Source of the DNA: Pseudisothecium myosuroides
Taxonomy: Eukaryota; Streptophyta; Bryopsida; Hypnales; Lembophyllaceae
Assembly (NCBI GenBank): GCA_951799445.1
Contig: OX637292.1
Location: forward strand, 4,715,296-4,779,295
Reading direction: 5' to 3'
Length of the DNA stretch: 64,000 nucleotides
The notes beneath the pieces were generated by a model. It was not told where the DNA came from, did not search any database, and was given only the letters and a program-made list of their open reading frames with translations. Below are positions 35,301 through 48,630 of the stretch, piece by piece; the first letter of the stretch is position 1; every line of letters begins with the position of its first letter. A program made the position numbers and the translations under genes.

Positions 35301-35843
35301 CATTCAATAACTTTTTACTTAATCATTATTTCCTATTCTTTTCACAACTTGGGACATGTGTCATGTATTTATTAGTTCCAACCTTGAAAATGAAAAAAAT
35401 CGCATTCTATGCGAGCTCAAAAGTACGTGCACCTATAGGTCGGGAAGGGGTCACTGATCGAGAAGGGGGGGGTACCTTAGTATAAGATTATGTGACAGCT
35501 TGTAAAGACGCAAAGAGATAAAAAAATCCTAACAAAGAAGGAAAGTCTCTTTACAAATCCAATGTGGACTTGCATACATCGGACTTTTTTCCAGACAAAA
35601 GAAGAATTGTAGCTCAAGTGGAGTTTTGAAAGACCAAAGAAGCAAGGATTTTTCAACTATTCCCTGAAAGATTGAACTTTAAAAATAAAGATAAATTTCT
35701 CTTCAAATAGCTATGGTGGTTGTTATAGCTATGTTGTAGTTCAACTCATGCAAAATGTCGCAATCCCTTGCTGCCTCACTATGGGCAAATGCAATTATGA
35801 TATGGAAAATGCTTAAAAAAATTAAGCAATCATCTATTGCTTG
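32347..35843. other. intergenic, no gene supported
   Basis: AT-rich spacer with a more GC-balanced patch at about 33.3-33.8 kb. Short frames only, no domains. Poly-G and poly-C runs occur near 34470 and 35465. Confidence 0.4.
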
Positions 35844-35858
35844 AAAACTGTAGTGTTT

Positions 35859-36188
35859 GACTTTGTGGGATGCTCTCTTAGACGCGGGTCGTGCGGCACA
35901 AATCAAAGCGCAGTGTGGAACGTGCCACCACCCACAACTGTCAGATAGGTTTCACTCTAGGTTTGAGCGAGTATGGCTTCAATTTTCTGTCTTGGCTAGC
36001 AGGAGAGGAAATAAAGAGGTGTTTTGGAACAAGGTTCGCCCTCTGGAGTGCTCCTTTGTCTAGTGGCGCTCTTGTTTCCTTCTTTGGGCTGTTTGTTTGG
36101 CTCTTTTTGTCCAATTGTTGTGCCTTGGCCACTGTTCTCTGGTTTCCTTCAATGCAGTGGGTTTCCCATTTGTTAAAAAAAAAACTAA
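35859..36188 (+). mobile_element. retroposon (truncated LINE or SINE) with target duplication and A tail
   Basis: A ~330 bp GC-richer insert bounded by the direct repeat AAAACTGTAGTGTTT (35844-35858 and 36189-36203) and ending in an A-rich tail (AAAAAAAAAACTAA). A ~15-bp duplication plus a 3' A tail is the signature of LINE-machinery insertion. No pol III boxes or reverse transcriptase recognised, so a 5'-truncated LINE, a SINE or a processed transcript are all possible. Confidence 0.75.
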
Positions 36189-36203
36189 AAAACTGTAGTG
36201 TTT

Positions 36204-37378
36204 CAAATCCAATGAACCTTTATTGTTCTGAAGATAAAGCCCAACTATAAGTCACTGCTTGAGGCAATCACTTTGCCTATGCGGGATACACTATCTGACA
36301 TCCCGTGCAAACTGATACAACAAGCAAGCTTGTACATGCCAGAATATGTATAATGTGCCACTTGGGCAAGTGCAAAATCTTGAGTATGACTCAAAACAAA
36401 AATTAGAATATTCTTCATATTGGAGTCCATGCCCAACATATTGTAGAAGCCCTAAAATCCTTGAATACGTCATGAGCTCATCCTCTTGCACGAAATTAAC
36501 AAATCCAGAAAATGTAAGCTTAGGCCAATTCTGTCTGCACCATCCGGGAGGGGTCAAATTCGCGCTTTATGGGCCTCCTCCCTTGCCTGCAAGTGCATCC
36601 CCAATTGCCCCGCGTGTGTCAGTTAGTCAGAACGTTGAGCAAGAATTCCTGCAGCACACAATCATTCACACAATATTGCAGCAGAATGTCAATCCGTAGG
36701 AAGGCATCCACCCGTACTCAACACCTGCTCTCAGTCCTTACAAACCCTTTTCCTGACACTCCAATTCGGGTACCGCAGTGAACTGAACTGCTGATAGGAC
36801 CGCAGTGATCGATGATGCCAGTGTGCGTAAGTTCAGTTCAGTTCAGTTCAATTCGATCAGGTTCTTGATGAGAGAAAAACATAACTTAAGTTAAGTTAAG
36901 CTTATCATCGTTCAGTTCCGGTCTGCCAGACGGACTGATCGATCTGCAGTGCACAACTTGAATTGGACCATTCAGTCTGACATTGCTTGCTTGCCTGCCA
37001 TGACTCTCAGCTTCAGGAATTACAATAATAATAACACGTGAATTGGAACGCTGTTTTTTTTTTAACTTACTGTAGAATAAGTTATTAGCCAGGCTGATGA
37101 TCGATCTGCACTCCGAAGCGGAAAGCCGGAAACGTCTCTCTCATTCAATTCGGTTGACAATGGAGGCTCCGTTGCGGAGCTGCTACGGTAATAACTAAAG
37201 CCTCCGCATTAGTTTCACGTCATGGAGCAACGTCTTTTCTGGGGCCTGCGACACCGGAGAAAGTAATATTCAAGTCGACAGGCGACAGGGGTTCAGGAAG
37301 CGATAATTACACCTGGACTGACCCAATCCACTAATAGTAGTAACTTATTAATAAAGCTACTGAGTCCAGAGACCATTG
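36204..37378. other. intergenic with short tandem repeats
   Basis: No supported gene; a 117-codon frame at 36346-36699 has no recognisable feature. Contains TTCAG repeats (about 36832-36850) and TTAAG repeats (about 36884-36898). Confidence 0.4.
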
Positions 37379-37382
37379 TTAA

Positions 37383-38451
37383 CCCTTAAAGGACGTTCAC
37401 TAAGAGTAAATTAATAACGCTAAGGTAGTCTGCGACCATTTAAGAGCTGATTGCCTTTCCAGGGAAGCTAAACTCCTTGAAACAATTTCCAGTGAATCTT
37501 CGGTAGAAGAAAAATGGAATTGGCATCTAATGCAAGTGGTTTCATATTTTTTGGACCTTTGTGGAATTAGTTACAAATTTTTGAAGTTGAAATGTAGTGG
37601 TCACTAGAAGCAGCCACCTTCTAAAATGTACATTGCTGGTACATTGAAGAAAGCAAAGTGTACCTCTATGTCATGATCACTTTTAGAGCAGACTATTTTA
37701 GTCCAAAGACCATTTTTTAATCCTTCAAGGATGCTAGAGACGGGTTTTTCCAACATATGACTTCACCTACGTTTGTAGGATGGAAAAAAAAAATGAATTT
37801 TCACCCAATTGTTTTTTGGAAGTTGTTTGAGTACATTTTTTAGTGAATGGTTGATTGTTAATTCCCTCATTATGGTATTATTGGCTTTTCAAAAGAAAAA
37901 GATGTTAAATCCATAGATCATGGTTGTAGTGAATTTTGGCCATTTCTTGCTACTTACTCTTGATGTGAATTTTAACCATAAAAATCATAATGTTTGAATT
38001 TGAGTCCAACTAATGAAACAAATATCATCAAGTGTAGTTTCTACCTAATTGGAAATCTCCAAAAATTCATAAATTTCAATCATTTATAGCAGTATGAACT
38101 TTGGGCCTATAACCATGGTTGGTTGATTGTCTAATATTAAGAGTGACACGATAACTTTGGTTTATATTGTGATGTATAAACTATAATATACATCTATGGT
38201 GAAAATTTCAGATTTTTTTAGTATGTTTCATATTTGAAATGCATTTTCTTCATTTTTTTCTTGAGAAATTCACAAAAATTTCAATTTTTTTTCCCTAGCA
38301 CTAAAATTTTTACAACTTATAGAAGACATATGTCTTCATGTCTGAAAAATAAATACAAATTTTTTCATTCATATTTTGTTGCAAAATTGCAACAAACAAA
38401 GTCATAGGTAGTGAGTCTTGAAATCAATGGTCATAGGTGTGTCCTTTAGGG
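37383..38451. mobile_element. probable TTAA-type element hosting MITE B
   Basis: Left end CCCTTAAAGGACG after TTAA (37379-37382). Candidate right end GTCCTTTAGGG before TATA (38452-38455), an imperfect match to TTAA. It hosts MITE B copy 2 about 40 bp from its left end. The interior is AT-rich without coding sequence. Assigned on termini only. Confidence 0.4.
37421..37700. mobile_element. MITE family B, copy 2
   Basis: Shares the ordered landmarks of copy 1 over its whole length (AAGCTAAACTCCTTGAAACA, AAATGGAATTGGCAT, TGGAATTAGTTACAAA). Ends TAAGGTAGTCTGC and, reversed, TAAAATAGTCTGC are inverted. Confidence 0.8.
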
Positions 38452-38455
38452 TATA

Positions 38456-41400
38456 CTGATGTGTTTGTTAGAGAGTTCCACTAGCCTTGCTTTGACCAAG
38501 TCCTCAAAAGTTATATGCAAGCTTTGTGGCAATGAGATATGCAAGAGAATATAATGAAATGCAAGTAGGTGCATAAATTTTAGAAGCGCAATGTGTTTTC
38601 TCAAAGGTAAAGTATGCGTGAAGCTATGAATGGTGAATACTTGTACCAAATAAGAAAATCCATTTGATGCACTTTAACAAAAGATATTCATAGTATCAAA
38701 ACATTATATAAGCAAGAGGTTAAATCAAAAGGAACTTTAACAAATATATATTTCCTTACTATCTTCTTGAAAGTGGCAAGCACTTGCCACCACATTGGTC
38801 CCCCTCAACTCCAAAAAATTCCAATTGTCAGATCTTCAATGAAGAAAGTGTCCCCTTGTCGTTGATAATGAGTTTTTTTGAATCAGTTGTTGATGAACAC
38901 TCATATTGGATTGCAAAAGGATCGAAAAAACTCCCCCTCCCTCCAATGCCGTTGAATGAGAAAAATGTAGCCATTGATAGCATCGTCCTTGGCCACTTTG
39001 GTCATCGACATTAGGGTTTACATTACAATCTACAAAACACAAAAGACATACAATATATGGTATATAATATCTGTAATACAATATAACATATATATATACA
39101 CACATGTATTGCTACAATGTTGATATCCCATATTGATTGCAATCACAATAGCATTAAAAAAATAAGAACATGGAGGAGTACAAAATGTATTTTTAATTAG
39201 TTTAGTCATTTTGGAATGAAATAATTAATTGGCAAAATGTGTCTTTTGTCACTATGCAATCAAAGCATTAGAAGAGAGTCGGGGGCAAAACAAGACTACA
39301 AGCTTTTTCAAATTGTGGGAATTCTAGGAAAGCTTGGGAACTGTAATCGGACGTGGCTGAGAGAGTGCCACGTCAGAAATTACATATATATATATATATA
39401 TTCAAAAAATTATTATTAAAATACTTTGACTAATCCCAGCAAGGAGAGCAGGCTTGAAACGACACTCCCTTGCCCTCAAATCTCCCCTAATGTAGTAATC
39501 AAAAGTGGTAGGCACTACTAATAACCAAAGCTAGTAGCTCTACAGTACCTTAATTAGATCCATTCATCATCAAAAATTGTCATCAATTCCACATTGTTGT
39601 TGTCCTTCTAGAACTTACCATTTGGATGTCCTAATAATTCATTTCCCATTAAAAAACAAGGATCTACATCCTATAGGAGATATATCCCTTAATGACTAGA
39701 CATTTTGAACATGAATGATTGTTTATATATTTCATGTACATATAAAATTGTTTTTATTCATCCAAAAGTTGATAGATTTTTGTATTTACTACCTAACATT
39801 TTTATGGTGTACATTCTTAAGATTCAAATTTGCAAAAAAAAATTATAGTTCAAATAGCACAAATATGTTTCTTTTCAAGACCTAACTTTTCTAATTGAAG
39901 CAATGGCCATTGCAAATGAATTCAAGTAGTAAGTACAAATAGAAATCTCTTTGAAAATCATTGTAATTAAGTTTTATTTTTTTTAAAGTTTTTGTGAAAA
40001 TCACTAATACTCTCTCCAAAATTTGTTTTTGGAAAACTGATTTTTGGTTTCAATTTTTTATATAAATATTCGTTAATACAATAGAAGCTCCTACAATATA
40101 TATTTGTATTATGGATCAATTGTACTTTCTAATTTTTATTTGATAGTTGTCTTTAGATTATCTTTTGAAGTTGCACTTTACAACACATGGCTTTACTTTT
40201 TTGAAAATTTGAACTATCACCTAGTCCTTACACTTTTAAAAAATGTTTAATTTAGAACAAATTAGTGTTGAAGCTACGATGGATTCTATAAAGTTTCTTT
40301 CTCAAGATTGATCTCCCTTTTTAAAGATTGTATTTGATAAAACAAAATTTCAACAATTTTCTTTAGATTACATATTGGAATTCATTTCTAAATGATTTTA
40401 ATTTATACTTTGTATCTTGTAGAGTAGTTTTGTAATATTCAAAATTCCAATTTATATGTAGTTTGAAAATTGTCCCCAATTTTAAAAGTTTGCTACCCAT
40501 ATATTGATGAATCTAATATTACTACAATGTAGATGTATAGAAAAGATGTTTCTAGAATATGAGCAATTTTAGCTTGCTCTCCTTTATTAATAATTTTTCA
40601 AATAATATTTGTAAGTCTCTTTAATGTTACCTTGTCTTTAATAGTTGTAAAGTGAAGGGCTTACAAACTTTATTCTTTTTCTATCAACTCATAGTAAGAT
40701 AAGAATAGGCAAAGCCAACACTACATCCAAAATCAACACTACATATAGTTGTTTTACATTTTTTGGCTTTAAATATAGGATTTTAAGACAAAAATGTTGT
40801 GTTTCTAAAAGTATTGCTTTTGAATATATTTACCTTATTTGTAATTGATACATAGATGGTGCATTGCTGACAAATCATCTAATGTTGAAAATAATAATAA
40901 AGCAATTATTTGTATCATCTAAATTAAAAATTCACCAAAATTTTGTCACTTTAATATTCTAAAGAACCCTTTGTAGATGGAAAATATAAAATGCTAATTT
41001 CTATGACCTACTAAGCAAGTTAATATATTAAAAAAAGGTCCAATTTCTAGTAGTATTTGAAGGTGTGTAGCAAAGCTAGCAAACTCTTAGACCTTTATTA
41101 TAATGACAATAAGGAATTTTTATGTGTAAAACACTTAATTTTTAAAAATTTTACCTTGTAAGATTTCACACCTTGTAAGATTTCAAATTTAAATTATTTA
41201 ATCAAATTTTTCTTTTATTATTTTGGACTTAAAAGAAATTGTTCCTACTACTAAAATTTAAATTGGTTTAAGATAAATATAAATGTAGATATAAAAATAT
41301 TATAAATATGTTGTATGTGTACTTAAGACATAATACCAATTTTTGAATTATTCCAATTTTATATTTAAATAAAAAATTAAGCCATTTTGTCTCTATAGAT

Positions 41401-41595
41401 AAACAATTTGTTTGTACAAATACATATAAACTTTGATTTATTAGAAGACGTGACTATTATAGAGGTCTCAATGATTTGGAGACATGTAATTGATTTAGTG
41501 GATTTAGGATTTATTTTGGACAAATTTAAAATCTTACAAGGTGTAAATTTTATAAATCCAAAATACAACCTCCAGAATTGCAATACTTCTATTGT
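38456..41595. other. very AT-rich intergenic
   Basis: No gene. TA microsatellites near 39086 and 39384-39402. No long repeat recognised. Confidence 0.4.
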
Positions 41596-41599
41596 TTAA

Positions 41600-42517
41600 C
41601 CCTTAAAGGCCCAAGGCATTTTCTGGCTCCGAAACCACTGAAAACTGCCATTTCTGCTGTGATCACTTTCTAAACCAAAAAAATACTTTTTTTTAGAATC
41701 TAACAATAGGATCTAGTACTTCACTTGTCTTAGATCATGTGGCAAAAATTTCATGAAGTTTGACCGTACGGATTGGAAGATATTAGCGTTTGAAGTTGGA
41801 AAAAGAAGTTTTTTTGAACTCTGGATTGCAATTTCAGATGACTTTGACGGCCATTTGTGGATTTTTTTGCACTACACACCATAAAATTAAAATTTTTTAT
41901 GTTGGACATTCAAGTTGAGAGTCGGGGAAAAAAATTTCAAAATGTTAAAACTCGATTTTCACATATAAAAAAATTGTTAAGTAGAAGTAGGTCCAAAATT
42001 GAACAAAACACTAAATCTTCAATAGCTCTTAGATGGAATTAAAAAACCATAATCCCAACGGTGGGATTGTTCTTGCAAACAAACTTAACCTTTTCAAAAA
42101 AAAAAATTGAATTTTTTTGAAAATTGCATTCAAAAATGAATTTTATAAGTTGTTTTTTGAAGAAGACGCTTAGATTGCCCGAAAAACAAGATTGTCCATA
42201 ACTTTCTCATTCTGAGTCCAAATAGAATGAATCAAAGCTTCAAATATAGACAAAAACATGATCTTTGAGAAAAAAAATCAAAAAAAAAATTCAATTTTTT
42301 AAAGTTTTTTTTTTCTGCCCGGCAAACTGCTTTTTTGACTTCGGGCGGCATAACTTTTTTTCCCAGGCACCGATTGAAAAAAAAATTATATTTTTGGAAA
42401 GCTAATGTGATTTCCTATCTTCAAAAAAAGTTTCAAAAAATTAGGTCGAAATTTCAGGTCGCACGAGCCTGCCCAAAATCCCAAGTGTCCCCAGAGGGGA
42501 CTTTGGGCCTTTAGGGG
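41600..42517. mobile_element. TTAA-flanked inverted-end element
   Basis: 918 bp between TTAA at 41596-41599 and 42518-42521. Ends CCCTTAAAGGCCCAAGGC and, reversed, CCCCTAAAGGCCCAAAGT are inverted. The interior shares a phrase with the palindromic element at 53.2 kb (ATAACTTTCTCATTCTGAGT / GAATGAATCAAAGCTTC). No transposase. TTAA flanks and CCC ends suggest mobilisation by a piggyBac enzyme. Confidence 0.75.
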
Positions 42518-42521
42518 TTAA

Positions 42522-42652
42522 TCGTTTAACAAACCATCTTGGTGATTATATATGATATTACAAATCACTCCATTACTCCATTAGTAAAAAAAATAGGCCT
42601 CACAAGGGCTGTTTGACTTTGGACAACAATGCAAATATAAAAAATAAAAATA

Positions 42653-42694
<42 letters not shown>

Positions 42695-43480
42695 TAAAAT
42701 TTGCCAAATCATTTGAGGTGTCACATCCAATTGCAATTCTAGTCTTTTGTAATATTATTTTTTAAATTTCATGTATTTGCATTATTCGTTTAGAGTTATA
42801 CAACTGTCTTGAGGCCCCATTTTTTTTCCTAATGAATGGATTTATATTGAATAATGTATAAAAAGAGTGGAATAAGAGTGTATTTTTTACTAATTAAAAT
42901 ATAAATCATTAATCAAAGATTATATAAACAATCAAGAAAGCTTAAATGGTAAAATTTGATCTAAATTTTTCCTTTTTTATTATTGCTATCAAAGAGATAC
43001 TCAAGTAAAATAAAATCTATATTTGGGTGATCAATAATATCATTATTAAATTTTATATGTAAAGGAAAAAAATTGCATCATTCTATTTTTATTTTTATTG
43101 TTTTGATTTATAAAAATATTTTTTTATCAATATGAAGCACTTCACAAACAATATCAAGCAAAGCTACTTATCTTACTGGTCCAAATTATCTAAGGATATC
43201 ATACAAACACTCTAAGTAGAATCTTTATACAATTAAGATATATAAATATGATGTGATATTTAGTGTATTGAGAGGCAAATTCAAATATCCTTGTATTCTA
43301 ATGCCTCTATTTCAAAAATGACTAATAACAAGTTTTACATCAAACATCTTTTATACTAAAAAAGGTCTTTGGCAACACCTTGTGTGTACCTCTACTTAGA
43401 GAATCAACCATTCTCGACAGACATTTCATTTACATAAGTCTTTCAAACCTTTTTTCCTCACACTTCTATTTACATGTCTA
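42522..43480. other. AT-rich intergenic with TA microsatellite
   Basis: A (TA)15 run occupies 42661-42690. No gene. Confidence 0.5.
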
Positions 43481-43708
43481 GGGAGGATTGACCCTTTCAT
43501 TGCCCCTATGGTTTATCCCTGGAAAAATACTAGAATTTTATTTTCCATCTATAATAAAATTTTAAAATTTTAAATTTATATTTGGAATCAAAGGCTCTTA
43601 ATTAGGTAGAAGATGATGAAATGCAAAATCATCACCGCACAAAATTGGGGGCAAACTTTTTACATTAACCCTTGGCTTGCAAGACAGTGAGGGGGTCAAT
43701 CCTCCTCT
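43481..43708. mobile_element. MITE family C, copy 2
   Basis: Reversed relative to copy 1. Inverted ends GGAGGATTGACCCTTTCATT and, reversed, AAGAGGATTGACCCCCTCAC. The core AGAGCCTTTGATTCCAAATA on the minus strand matches the family core. Arms differ from those of copy 1. Confidence 0.7.
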
Positions 43709-45339
43709 TCCTACTCATATGTATTTCTATATACTTATATCAAGGAGAATTACCCTCTAAAAACGCGGCCCCACATGACCAAGATAGTCACCAAAATTAT
43801 ATGATTATTTACAATTTTTTAGTGTACCTTGCCCATTGTCCATCCGCTCCCGTGTGTTGTATCAAGTGGGCTGTAGTTGTAGCTTTGGTTCTTTCTTGCC
43901 AGGACACATGTGGTTGGTAGGCTTTGTAAGGTAGGAAGTGAAGGAACCTCCCACTTAAGGGCATTTTGGCTTAGGATGTCTTCTATGTTGATCAAAGCAT
44001 TTTTCTAAAAAAATTTAGAGAAAAAAAAGAAGGAGACACCTTCATCACAATTTGATTCCTAATTTTTAGAGTTAAAATGGATTAGATCTGATTTTCTAAA
44101 GATCACAATAACAAGGCACTATTTGAGTCCATTGGTACAACCATTAAATGTCAAACACTTGTCCTTTAACGTTGCAAATGGAGTTCAAAAACGGAGGTGT
44201 GCTAACCTTAAATTGCAACAACATGGTGCATGTAATTGCCTAGGATGACACAAAGTCTTCCACCATTTATAACTTCACATTATGTGCATTGTAATTTTGA
44301 CTACTTCCAAATCAAACTCAATTCCAAACCATTTCTAAAATTGTGCAATGAGAATCCCAAAATGGCACCAATTCATCAATGGGTCATTTTTCATTCCTAC
44401 AGTGACAATTCAAGATACACTTGTAGGAGTAGTTCTTGGAGCGTGGGCAGAACTAGCATCTCCTACCTTATTTGCCTTTTGCAATGAAACTCTATTTCAT
44501 TTGTGTCAAAAAAAATCTATAGTTATTGGACCATTGAGTGCATTCTCTTTTTCTATAGTTAACAATGAAGTCATCCAGAGACCACTATGGCCTGCAACGT
44601 CCTTTCGGGGTTAAATATTGCAAGATATGGGTAGTTCAAGACCTTCATTGGAGCTACATCCATCCATGTACTGAATTACAAATTTTTCAGTCAATTTTCA
44701 CTAGAAAGTTCACCAACTTTAGGAAGCTCTAGCCTGCTAAAAAATGAACCAATTTTGAAATTGCAAATTGCATTGGAACTGCAATGAAGTGCACTTCAAC
44801 TTCCTAGCAAGTGAAAAATGAACAATTTAAAATCATACAACAATTTGGATTCTTTTAGACACTATCTACCATTTCATAGAGAACCTTTGGAAGATAGTCA
44901 AGGAATTTTTGCATTTGGGTGAAGAACAAGCAAGAAATCATGCAAGCAGTTCAAGTGCTATGACATTAAGTATCTCTAAAACAATTGTGAAGGTTCATTT
45001 CTTATATGTACCATTGAACACAAGTTGTAATTTTCACAAATGTTGGCAACACTAGATCGTACATAGTGTATAGAAAACATCAAACTCTTTGTATGATTTT
45101 CAATTACATATGTGTGTTTGTAATGATGATAAAGTAAACTTCAGTGTGATTCCAATGCAATTTGCAATTCCATTTATTTTTTAGCGCACATAGGCCTCCC
45201 AGAGTTCTCCTAATCTCAGGAGGATCCAAAAAATTTGTAATTCAGCTGGACCTGACTGTACACTGCAAACAGTTTCCTTCATCAAATGTTTGCTACTTTA
45301 GGAAGAAATGTAGAGAATGAACAGGTGGGCTGACTTGCA
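43709..45339. other. intergenic, no gene supported
   Basis: Short overlapping frames without domains. AT-rich. Confidence 0.4.
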
Positions 45340-46036
45340 ATGAAAGGAGTTCAAATACGCTATACTGTACGTGTGTCTACTATAGTCAACTCTTCAGCCT
45401 TTTGCGGAACCCAGGGCGCCTTCACCCTTCTCCAAGGGAGCCCCAGTTTGATCTTTAGACTTGCTACCAGTAAATTGGGATTGAGTGATAATGATTCCAT
45501 CAGAGTTAGCAAAACAGGCATCAAGCCAGCTTTCACTGTAACTTACCTTCCCGGTTCTCTCATCGCAGGCGCCCACAATCAGCAGTACTCACTGTGGCGA
45601 GAGCAATTTGAAGCACGCGGCAAGCCCCACTCAGGAACTGAACTCGTCACATTCGGCGTAAGAGCATCGCCACTGTTGCAAGGGCTAGGGGCCCGGGACG
45701 CTAGGAGAGCGGTGTTAAACGGACACAACCACGACGCCTTCTAGCCTCTTTCGTCAAATTCAGTTCCATCCGCATTGGCTTTCAGAGCCCGGACAATTCT
45801 TCACTGAGTCACCAAAGCGGAGAATCATGGTCTTTGTTTTGTGGTCGTTGTCAGATTTCCAATGGGAGAGCTTGGGCAAGAGATCCCAGAGAGAATTCAG
45901 GATAATCTTGGCAAAATTCAGGGGCTGGCAGCACTTACTGAGCTTGCTTCCCGTGTCACCGTGACATTGTCACAGTGGGGGCCGGCGTTGTCTGCATTAC
46001 AAAGTCACCACCGTGAGTTTGGATTGAATCTATAAG
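45340..46036 (+). other. coding-like, GC-balanced stretch, unrecognised
   Basis: Two plus-strand frames stand out from the AT-rich surroundings. 45340-45744 (134 codons) includes GAHNQQYSLWREQFEARGK. A second frame opening after TTGTCAG (about 45853) reads FPMGELGQEIPERIQDNLGK and LTELASRVTVTLSQWGPALS and stops at 46033-46035. Composition is protein-like, but I recognise no family and cannot link the two. Possibly captured or relic exons. Confidence 0.25.
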
Positions 46037-46311
46037 GTAGGTATCCCAAAACCGCCACTAATTGCTACTCTGCCTAATTACTACTATTAGACTGTTCAAA
46101 TTCTTATATATTCTTATTGGCAAGGGAAAGGAGGTTCCAACGCACCAAAGAACGCAACATTTGGATATTGTATGCAAAAGTTATGAAGGAACAAAGTTTG
46201 GTTCTAAAAGCGTTTCTTTCACAGAGGTACATAACTGATTTTGGAGATGTACACACACTGAAGATGGCGCTTTAAGGTCAGTGGCGCATTTGGGATGCCT
46301 ACCTTAGTAGT
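46037..46311. other. intergenic
   Basis: Nothing recognised. Confidence 0.3.
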
Positions 46312-46549
46312 TCAATGAGCCGCTTGAGGAGGCCGTTTTTCACCCCCCTCGTTTTATTCCTGGGGAATTCGCAAGAACTTTTTTAATTTGTGATGCATGA
46401 TAAAATTTGCAAATTCTGAGTTAATATTTGCAATCAGAGGCCCTAAATTCATTGCAAGAGATGTTAACAATTGAATAAACATGGCACAAAATAGGGGGTC
46501 TTTTTTTTCCGCATTCACCCTGGGCTTTACTTCTGCAAGAGGCTCATTA
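46312..46549. mobile_element. MITE family C, copy 3
   Basis: Ends CAATGAGCCGCTTGAGGAGG and, reversed, TAATGAGCCTCTTGCAGAAG are imperfect inverted repeats. The minus-strand core GGGCCTCTGATTGCAAATAT matches copies 1, 2 and 4. Confidence 0.7.
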
Positions 46550-47460
46550 CACTATTATAGACTCGACCGTGAATTTGCTAATTGGAAGCCTATATGGCAT
46601 GCCAATTAGGGCGGGTTACAATGGTGATGTTCTAACCTTATTCCTCATGCTTGGTTTGCATTGAATCCAAAGGTGAGGGGGCCAAGTTTTTAAAGGTTTT
46701 GATTGGTTGAAATCGAGAAGTTCTTAAAAGATGGTTTGATATAATGAAATGAGAGGTCTCAAGTCTCCAAGAAGGCCCAATGATGTGGAGTGCATTTTTT
46801 TTCTTATGCGGCAACAAAGTCTATATTGTGTAAATGTCAAGGAAATTATTAAGCAACTTGGAGGGTGATATTCTCTTGAGGTGGCAAACATTTTAAGAAA
46901 AGAATTCATCATTATGAATACTCCCCTAATAGGGGCCAAAAAAGAACAATTTTAGATGCTTCTACCTTAGACGGAATATACTGCCCTAACTTGAATGTTT
47001 GGAGAAGTATTGACTTCCAATGAAGTAATTCATACTACAAACATTGGATTTAGGAAAGAGATTAGATGATTGATTTCCTACTCTCTCTCCAACTTAGTGA
47101 AAAATTCTATAACCTTCAAAACTAGGTTTCATATATTCTTAAACTTGCATCATAGCTAAATTTTCATGCTAGTTTTTCAATGTCTTCAAAAAAATGTGAA
47201 ATATTTTAAATATTAACTGCGGAAATTGTTTTGGTCATTTTGAAATTTTAATTGCTCTTTCTTTTGACTAGTTCTAGAACAAACAACAAAAGCTTCATCA
47301 CAACAATGTACTAAATGATGAATGGGACATTTACCACCACTGTAAAGGTGGTTGATTAATTGGTCATGTGATGATCCTCATGTTTGTCATTTTTGAGTGA
47401 TTTTGGTTTCAATGAATCTAAATTGGTGTTCAAATCTTGGTTCAAATAGTCTAAATACAT
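46550..47460. other. AT-rich intergenic
   Basis: No gene or element recognised. Confidence 0.4.
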
Positions 47461-47650
47461 GAGCGTTAATCGTAAAGTGTATGCAATGTGGGACCAAGAG
47501 CTGGAGTTTGAGAAAAGCGTAGGACGAAACTCTTTGGAACACCAAATTGAGGTCTGGTGGAGTTTGGTGCTATTTTTTTTAATACTATTCTTAGTTAAAC
47601 CGTCCTTTGACACCCGATTACAAACACATGATGAACTATACGATTAACTC
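47461..47650. mobile_element. MITE family D, copy 1
   Basis: ~190 bp. Inverted ends GAGCGTTAATCGTAAAGTG and, reversed, GAGTTAATCGTATAGTTCAT. It matches 52637-52827 in order (ACCAAGAGCTGGAGTTTG, GTTTGGTGC, ATTCTTAGTTAAACC). Confidence 0.75.
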
Positions 47651-47874
47651 AAAATATTGCTTACACAAGATATACACAATCAAAACACAAGAGTCTATAA
47701 GAACCTAGTGTTGTTTTTAGGTAAATCAAGAAACGAATATTTAAAAATTCACAACTTAATCATTTGGTGTCCAAATAATGCATGCTAAAGTGCGTTGGAA
47801 TCGTTTCAAGAAAAAAAAAAAGTGCGTTGGAATCCCCTTTCAATGAGATCCATTAAAATTCCTTTCTGTGTGTT

Positions 47875-48630
47875 AGGGTACGTTCGCACTTGCTGTTAAT
47901 TAAAATTTTGGTGTCATTACAGGGGGGTTGTCAGACACAATGTCCCACTGAGCCTCTTTCGGGGGCAGGGCTGGGATGTGGGCAAGTCAGGGGCTGCTCC
48001 ACAGCCCTCTGAGGACCCCACATTCTGCTTTTAATTTTGGTTTATAATTGATTTTTCCAACAAAGTAGAATAGAATGAACTAGTACACAAGATTTTCAAT
48101 AAGAAAATTGAACCAATGATGTGGATCCTGTGCCACATATTTCATTCTTGTCACATATTCATTTACACCTTGTAGCCAATTTTGTGTTGAAGTAGGAGAG
48201 GAAAGAAGCTCTTTATACTAGTGGATTAGTGGTAGGTGAAACAAACCATGTGGGATATGTGAATTAGGACAAAAAAGAGCTCCTCCACTCATGGTTAAGT
48301 GGAAACGCAGGAATTGTGATAAAAGTCAAATTTTAAACCTCATTTAGACATAGTAGACTATATTTCTCAAAAAAACTTCAAACCAAGAAAAGTTGGGGAA
48401 TCAAGTACACTTTTATCTCCAAAAATCCGTTTGAGATTTCGATACTCCACCTAAAACTTTTGAACAAATTTCAAAGGTGGTGTTTGAAAATGTCCCTTCC
48501 ACCCCACCCACCCCACCCCCTTTAGAATTTGTCTACAACTCTTACATGAGGCTTCAAAATCTCAAGCGGATTTTAGGGATAAATGTTAGCTTGCTTCTCC
48601 TACTTCTTCTAGTTCAATTTTTTTTAAGGA
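47875..48630 (+). repeat. left arm of the foldback element
   Basis: From AGGGTACGTTCGCAC to the run after CTTCTAGTTCAATTTT. Contains a GC-rich segment near 47930-48025 and an ACCCCACCCACCCCACCCCC tract near 48505. Confidence 0.9.

Noticed and set aside
36346..36699. 117-codon plus-strand frame
   Set aside because: No recognisable motif, overlapping frames on the other strand and an unremarkable composition.
42661..42690. TA run as an origin or attachment site
   Set aside because: A plain (TA)n microsatellite with no flanking signal.
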